Shown here piece by piece: positions 57,677 through 64,000 of a stretch of 64,000 nt of DNA. The position numbers and the translations under genes were made by a program. The stretch is from assembly GCA_903813345.2 (NCBI GenBank), contig CAIIXF020000010.1, positions 10,162,349 through 10,226,348 of the forward strand, given 5' to 3'. Source of the stretch: Owenia fusiformis. Its lineage: Eukaryota > Annelida > Polychaeta > Sabellida > Oweniidae. The notes below the pieces were generated by a model. It worked only from the letters and a program-made list of their open reading frames with translations, was not told the DNA's origin and did no database searches. Position 1 is the first letter of the stretch, and each line of letters begins with the position of its first letter.

Positions 57677-58139
57677 TAGTGTTGTCGCGATGTGCCATAA
57701 TCGTACATCGATGTATCGGCAATTTTCAGTAGTAAACATCGATGCACATCGCGATGTACATCGAGAAAAAGTCTGAGAAAAGTGCACTGAAATACCGAAC
57801 GCTAATGCACTAAAATACCGAACAGAACAAATTAATAAGAGTACGCTAGCACATCCGGGAACTTCTAGTAACGATGAAATAAAAGTAAAGTAAATTTTTT
57901 TAGATTAATGGTTCATTTCGACTAGCTAAAACAGTTTTAAAACAAAAGAATATCAGAAAACATTGGAAAATGAAATAAGACATGAGAAAGGTTTGCGTCA
58001 AAATAAGACAAGAAAGGGTGATTTTTAGCAAATTAAATTTTTTTTAAAACACCGATGTTTTGTTTCACACATCGATGCATCGCCAGAATCAGCTTTGGCG
58101 ATGTATATCGCGATGTGTCGATTAATCGCGACAACACTA
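57677..58139. mobile_element. hAT-type MITE with CTTACTAC duplication
   Basis: The ends TAGTGTTGTCGCGATGTG and (inverted) ATCGCGACAACACTA are flanked by CTTACTAC on both sides (57669-57676 and 58140-58147), the 8-bp duplication of hAT elements. Repeated acatcgatg motifs fill both subterminal regions. 463 bp, non-coding. Confidence 0.88.
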
Positions 58140-58261
58140 CTTACTACCAATGACTATATACTTGGAATTGGATTACTAATACAGCAAAACCTGTCTAAAT
58201 GGAACACCTTTGATACCCCTAAAAGTGGTCCACTTGGGAGATGTTCCACTTCAAGAGGGTC

Positions 58262-59745
58262 ATTTTTATGTCCCCACCACATAGTGTGGGGCCATATTGT
58301 CGGCCTAGGCGCGTCCGTCTGTCTGTCCGTCTGTCCGTCTGTCTGTCCGTACGTCCGGCAGTTTTCTCCAAAACCGCTACAGATATCACCTTCAAATTTT
58401 CAGGGATAACTTATGAGTGCATACAGATGTGGATGAAAAAAAATTAACTCGATACCTACTTCCTGTCGGCCATTTTGAAGTCAAATGCTAAAATCCTTGT
58501 CTGCAAACTTTAAGAAAAACTGCTTCACAGTTGCTTTTAAAACTTTAACATCTTGTTCAGCTCACTTCATTCTAGATCTGATTAGGTTTTGGACCTGCTA
58601 GCTCAGTCATGTCAGCCATTTTGAATGTCTTAAGAAAAGTTAGCGCGCGATAATACTTTGTATCATATTGAATGGTGTTTTTGAGTTTTCATACTTTAAC
58701 TATTTAGTAGCTTTATAAATAATTTCAGATGTACTTTGCTGTAAAAGCCTACTTTATTGTTAACAGTAGTTATATGTGATAATTTTGTAAAAAGAAATCA
58801 GCAAAAACTCATAAGGACTTTTTTATTGTCGGCCATTTTGGATTTTTCGGTCCTAAAATCTTGTCTGTGAAGTCTTGTCTGCGCGTTTTCAGGTGAACCG
58901 TTTGGTGGATCAATTTCAAATTTTCAGGGATGATTCTTAGTATAAAAATCTAGATCTCATTAGTTTTTTGGCATTCTGGGTAAATGTCAAGGCAGCCATT
59001 TTGGATTTTCCGTCCTAAAATCTTGTCTGTAAAGTCTTGTCTACTCGTTTTCAGGTGAACCGTTTCGTAGATCAATTTCAAATTTTCAGGAATGATTCTT
59101 AGTATGAAAATCTAGAACTGATTAGTTTTTTTGCATTCTGGGTAAATGTCAAGGCAGCCATTTTGGATTTTCCGTCTCAAAATCTTGCCTGTAAAGTCTT
59201 GTCTACGCGTTTTTAGGAGAACGGTTTGATAGATCAATTTCAAATTTTCAGGGATGATTCTTTGTATGAAAATCTACATCTGATTACTTTTTTTGCATTC
59301 TGCGTAAATGTTAAGGCAGCCATTTTGGATTTTCTGTCCTAAAATCTTGTCTGTAAAGTCTTGTCTACCCGTTTTCAGGTGAACCGTTTGGTAGATCAAT
59401 TTCATATTTTCAGGGATGATTCTTAGTATGAAAATCTACAAACAGATTAGTTTTTTGACATTCTGGGTAAATGTCAAGGCAGCCATTTTGGATTTTCCAT
59501 CCTGAAATCTTGTCTGTAAAGTCTTGTTTACATGTTTTCTGGTTAACTGTGTGACGGATCAATTTCAAATTTTCAGGGGTGGTTCTTAGTATGAAAATCT
59601 AGAACTGACTAAATTTTTGGCATTCTGGGTAAATTTTAAGGTGGCCACTTTGGATTTTCCGTCCTCAAATTGTGTTGGTAAAGTCTTGTCTACTCATTTT
59701 CAGGATAACCATTTCACGGGATCACCACTTGGTGGGGACATTTTG
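58262..59745. mobile_element. 1.5-kb element with palindromic ends and internal 180-bp tandem units
   Basis: It starts tgtccccaccacatagtgtgg, followed by a ctgtccgt microsatellite (58316-58352), and ends ccacttggtggggacatttt. From about 58820 to 59740 five imperfect units of about 180 bp contain gcagccattttggattttcc, aaatcttgtctgtaaagtct, ttttcaggtgaaccgttt and tcaaattttcagggatgatt. No conserved ORF is seen; it appears to be a non-autonomous repeat with an internal satellite. Confidence 0.7.
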
Positions 59746-60289
59746 TACACATTTGTGTTCTTGTTAAATTATTTAAAATTATTTTTTAATGTTTGCATAT
59801 AGTACACTAAGTGTCGGATAAGTATATGATATCCTATGATTTTGAGAGATATCATTTTTATCCATGAGTTGATATCAATATCTGGACGAGTGAGCGTAAT
59901 GAGTGCAGATATTGATATCAACGAGTGGACTAACATAATATCACGAAAAAATCATAGGATGTTCTATTCATCCCATAGTTGACATCAAATCATCCCACAG
60001 TTCACCTTAAAAGCATTTCACAACATCATTGAGTTTTATTTTGTCATTTGAACTATAGCAAACACATTAATTATTTCCATATTTGTGACGTCGTGAAATC
60101 ACCATGTAAGCATATAACATGTAACAATGCACGTCACATTGGTGGGAGTTTTCAAATCCGTGGAAATACAGATGTCGCTTTTTTTCCACGCATTTGCAAA
60201 ATATCATAAATATATATACATGTTATTCTACAGATTTGACCTCAACTATGGGATAAGCTGGGATAACATTCATATGTAGACTGGGATAT

Positions 60290-60860
60290 TATTGATGTAT
60301 AATGAGGTTACACTCATGTGTACTGGGATAATTCAATGTATATTGAGATAACTCCCATTTATATTGGGACTATCCCATTTATATTGGGACTAAGCCCCTG
60401 TAAACTGGGATTACTAAATGTTTAATGGTTTTACTTCAGTATACATTGGGATTGCTAAAATGTATAATGGGATTAGTTCAGTATCCATTGGGATTGCTAA
60501 AATGTATAATGAGATTAATTCAGTATACATTGGGTTTGCCAAAATGTATAATGGGATTAGTTTAGTATACATTGGGATTGCTAAAATGTATAATGGGATT
60601 AGTTCAGTATACATTGGGTTTGCTAAAATGTATAATGGGATTAGTTCAGTATACATTGGGATTGCTAAAATGTATAATGGGATTAGTTCAGTATACATTG
60701 GGATTGCTAAAATGTATAATGAGATTAATTCAGTATACATTGGGTTTGCCAAAATGTATAATGGGATTAGTTCAGTATACATTGGGATTGCCATTGAATG
60801 TCCAGTACTGTGATAACTCAGATGTACAATGGGATTACTCAAATCTTAATGAATACTGAA
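60290..60860. repeat. 42-bp minisatellite (attgggattgctaaaatgta)
   Basis: About nine near-identical 42-bp units (attgggattgctaaaatgta + taatgggattagttcagtatac) at 60430-60790 are flanked by decayed units. Because 42 is a multiple of three, several frames on both strands stay open for over 100 codons. These frames are repetitive and lack any start context or domain, so I do not call them genes. Confidence 0.85.
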
Positions 60861-61165
60861 ATTACTCAAACATATAATATATTGAGATTATTCCCATGTA
60901 CATTGAGATAATACTTGGAGTACTCTCCTCTACCCTGTGATTCCTACCATGTATACTGAGATTACAACTGTGTATGATGGGATTATCCCACCCTAAGTGC
61001 TTTATATGATTGTATAATAGCATTGTATAATTGCATTTATAAAACCAACACTCATCGTATTCGTATATAACTCTTGAGAACGATATACAACTCCTGGATA
61101 GCGTATACAACTCCTGGGCAGCGTATACAACTCTTCGACTAGATATACAACTGATGAATTTTAAA

Positions 61166-61778
61166 TTAAAGGAATATTCCTTGCCAAACCATCTCTCTCC
61201 TCATATGGTAGCTATAACCATTATATATGCTTGCCATGTTTAGCAAAACACGCAAAAATGCTTTGATATGGTCAAATTTGATCACTTAGAAATGTGATGC
61301 TCAATTCCAGTAAGCTGCCATCTTTTAAAATTTCACACAGGAAGTGATGTCATTGACTCTCAACTTTGAATATAGCATTACGTGAGGAGCTATTAAGAAT
61401 TACAAAACCAGCTAAGATATTCTTTTTCAACTTTGTATCTTACTTAATCCTTCTGAAAATCTCTTCTTTTATTCTAAGTTGACAAGCCCTGAAAATATTT
61501 TTGCACAGAAAGTAATGATCACTTGTCTAGAAGTGATTTTGTGCTACTTTCCTATACTGTTATGGGCAAGGCTATAGAAGTTGAGAGTTGGGATGACATC
61601 ACTTCCTGCAAGAAATCCTAAAAGATGGCAGCTCACTGGAAATAAGCACTAGATTTTTAAATGATCAATATTGACCATATTAAAACATTTTCCCATGTTT
61701 TGTTAAATATGGAAACTATATATATGATTATAGCTACCATATCAAGAGAGAAAGGGTCTGGCAAGGAATATTCCTTTA
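61166..61778. mobile_element. long fold-back element with interrupted arms
   Basis: The left end taaaggaatattccttgcca and right end tggcaaggaatattccttta are exact inverses. Inverted similarity continues through atggtagctataa / ttatagctaccat, tgccatcttttaaaat / taaaagatggcag and gaagtgatgtcat / gatgacatcacttc. It covers most of the 613 bp. A half copy is at about 29645-29800. Confidence 0.8.
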
Positions 61779-61830
61779 ACCTTTTATTGATTAAAGATTA
61801 GGGTGGGATAATAAGATCATATAATGGTTG

Positions 61831-61960
61831 ATTCTGTATATCGTTATACTCTCGTGAGTATATGATATATTCACTCGTTCCCTTCAGTCACTCGTGAATA
61901 TATCATATACTCACTTGAGTATAAACACGATATATGGAATCAACCATTATATAACCTCAT
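61831..61960. repeat. short palindrome around tcactcgtgaatatat
   Basis: atataatggttgattc ... tatatcg and its inverse cgatatatggaatcaaccattatat form arms about 130 bp apart, with tcgtgagtatatgatatatt / gaatatatcatatactcac between them. Probably a small fold-back element. Confidence 0.6.
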
Positions 61961-62399
61961 ATTACATCCAAGTATACAAGGATTACAGACCTATCCAGAA
62001 TGTACATCCATGTATAATTGAATAACTTCAATGTTTGTTGGCATTACTCCAATATATACTATAGGATCACAATCATGCTAAACCCCAATCACTATTATAG
62101 AAGTAACGCACTGACTAATACTGCCATGGTCACATTTGCTCCGATTTTTAGTACTGGTGCCCCGACCGATGAGTATTTTGTTCATAGTTGCATTCAGTTT
62201 TGAACGTTATACCCATCAACCGAGGGGCAGCGTTGAAGATTGGAGCAGATGTGACCACAGCATAACTTATCACCATTTACTGTTTCAACTTATGTGTATG
62301 AACTCACCTGTATTTGGGAGAATAGGGTTAAAGAACAAATAATTCATTAATACTGCTGCATTGTTTTATGAACTCATTATAGATATTATATAAAATTGT

Positions 62400-63690
62400 G
62401 CATATTTTATTCTAGAGTTTACATTTGTGCATGTATAGTGTTGATACTTCATTCTAGGCTGATATCATTCTACATATACATTGTTGATGTAGATATCTCA
62501 TTCTAGGTGTTACATCATCATCATACATGTACATTGTACTGTAGATATCTAATTCTAGTTGTTACATCATCATCATACATGTACATTGTTGATATCTCAT
62601 TCTTGGTGTTACATCATCATCATATGTTTTCGTTGTTGATACCTCATTCTAGGTGTTACATCATCTTACATGTACATGTACATTGTTGATACCTCATTCT
62701 CGGTGTTACATCATCATACATGTACATTGTTGATATCTCATTCCCGGTGTTACATCATCATACATGTACATTGTTGATACCTGATTCTCGGTGTTACATC
62801 ATCATACATGTACATTGTTGATACCTGATTCTCGGTGTTACATCATCATACATGTACATTGTTGATACCTGATTCTCTGTGTTACATCATCATACATGTA
62901 CATTGTTGATACCTCATTCTAGGGTTTACATCATCATCATACATGTACATTGTTGATATCTCATTCTTGGTGTTACATCAATATCATATGTGTTCGTTGT
63001 TGATACCTCATTCTAGTTGTTACATCATCATCATACATGTACATTGTTGATACCTCATTCTCGGTGTTACATCATCATACATGTACATTGTTGATACCTC
63101 ATTCTCGGTGTTACATCATCATACAAGTACATTGTTGATATCTCATTCCCGGTGTTACATCATCATACATGTACATTGTTGATACCTGATTCTCGGTGTT
63201 ACATCATCATACATGTACATTGTTGATACCTCATTCTAGGTGTTACATCATCATCATATGTACATTGTTGATATCTCATTCTTGGTGTTACATCAATATC
63301 ATATGTGTTCGTTGTTGATACCTCATTCTAGGTGTTACATCATCATCATACATGTACATTGTTGATACCTGATTCTCGGTGTTACATCATCATCATACAT
63401 GTACATTGCTGATACCTGATTCTCGGTGTTACATCATCATCATACATGTACATTGCTGATACCTCATTCTCGGTGTTACATCATCATCATACATGTACAT
63501 TGTTGATACCTCATTCTCGGTGTTACATCATCATCATACATGTACATTGCTGATACCTCATTCTCGGTGTTACATCATCATCATACATGTACATTGTTGA
63601 TACCTCATGCCAGGTGTTACTTCATTGTACACGTAAAGTGTTGATACCTCATTATTATATATGTTACAATGGACATGTATATTGTTGATA
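62400..63690. repeat. about 25 units of a 45-50 bp minisatellite
   Basis: The unit cattgttgatacctcattct + cggtgttacatcatcatacatgta is repeated with small changes. Many early units have ctaggtgttac and later ones ctcggtgttac. Unit length varies with the number of cat triplets. The left part is more degraded. No gene is recognised in it. Confidence 0.88.
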
Positions 63691-64000
63691 CCACATTCAC
63701 GATTTTTGTACAGATTTAGCTTATACCACTTTGAATTTGTTCAAAAACATTTAAATAGATTAAAACTAGAAATGGACCAATAATGGATAGTTTTCCATTC
63801 CAAATGGGCTACTTATTTCAACATGGACCACTGCAAAGTGACCCCACTTCTCAGACATTCATTACAATCAATCAGGTCCAGCTTTTTTGAGGATTAGATC
63901 TGACCTGGACCAAACTAAGACTTAGAACTGAAACCCTCCTCTAGATCATGAACATTATGAATTTATTTTTGGATGAAATGTGATTCTTTTGAATAATTTG
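63691..64000. other. no feature recognised
   Basis: Non-repetitive AT-rich DNA. An AG at 63713-63714 is followed by a short open stretch, but it does not match the missing end of CBS. Confidence 0.3.

Noticed and set aside
60414-60859. Open frames of 95-142 codons on both strands with 14-residue repeats (for example YIGIAKMYN)
   Set aside because: They come from a 42-bp minisatellite whose period is a multiple of three; there is no splice context, domain or non-repetitive flank.

Overview
This is a 64 kb piece of animal nuclear genome with intron-rich protein genes (GT-AG introns), AT-rich introns and dense non-autonomous DNA transposons and minisatellites. The proteins are bilaterian and the repeat landscape looks lophotrochozoan. 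A bivalve mollusc is my best guess, but that rests on general experience of such repeats and not on a diagnostic sequence. Layout: (1) 896-8715, + strand: the 3' thirteen coding exons of MAP2K5 (MEK5), the kinase above ERK5; the start codon and first part of its PB1 domain lie upstream of the window. (2) 16419-39888, - strand: an almost complete gene for the PP2A 65 kDa scaffold subunit A (PPP2R1A/B orthologue), tail-to-tail with MAP2K5. Its exon 12 exists as two same-length, same-phase copies, a clear mutually exclusive pair. (3) 26797-28329, + strand: a two-exon secreted collagen-like gene nested antisense inside a PP2A-A intron. (4) 43210-about 57489, + strand: cystathionine beta-synthase (CBS), head-to-head with PP2A-A across about 3.3 kb; the last few codons are not resolved. 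(5) 57.6-64 kb: transposon-derived and tandem-repeat DNA, with no further gene recognised. The most unusual feature is a set of tandem repeats whose units span exon-intron junctions of the host genes. CBS exon 3 is preceded by 27 tandem 50-bp units, 26 of them repeating its 3' splice site plus the first bases of the exon. CBS exon 7 is preceded by about 16 copies of its own acceptor and exon start, one of them carrying about 50 nt of exon. CBS exon 7 is followed by a 19-bp array copying its own donor site. MAP2K5 exon 12 is followed by seven copies of its donor. A 128-bp array also starts at the donor of CBS exon 12. In two unrelated genes, minisatellites therefore appear to have grown out of splice junctions, producing rows of decoy splice sites whose use would mostly break the reading frame. 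Other points: several MITE families with readable target-site duplications (hAT 8 bp, piggyBac TTAA, TA), a MITE family carrying a conserved short ORF, long palindromes, and a satellite dense in AGGTCA hexamers. All exon boundaries were read by eye from splice signals, reading frame and family similarity; no alignment or database search was possible.
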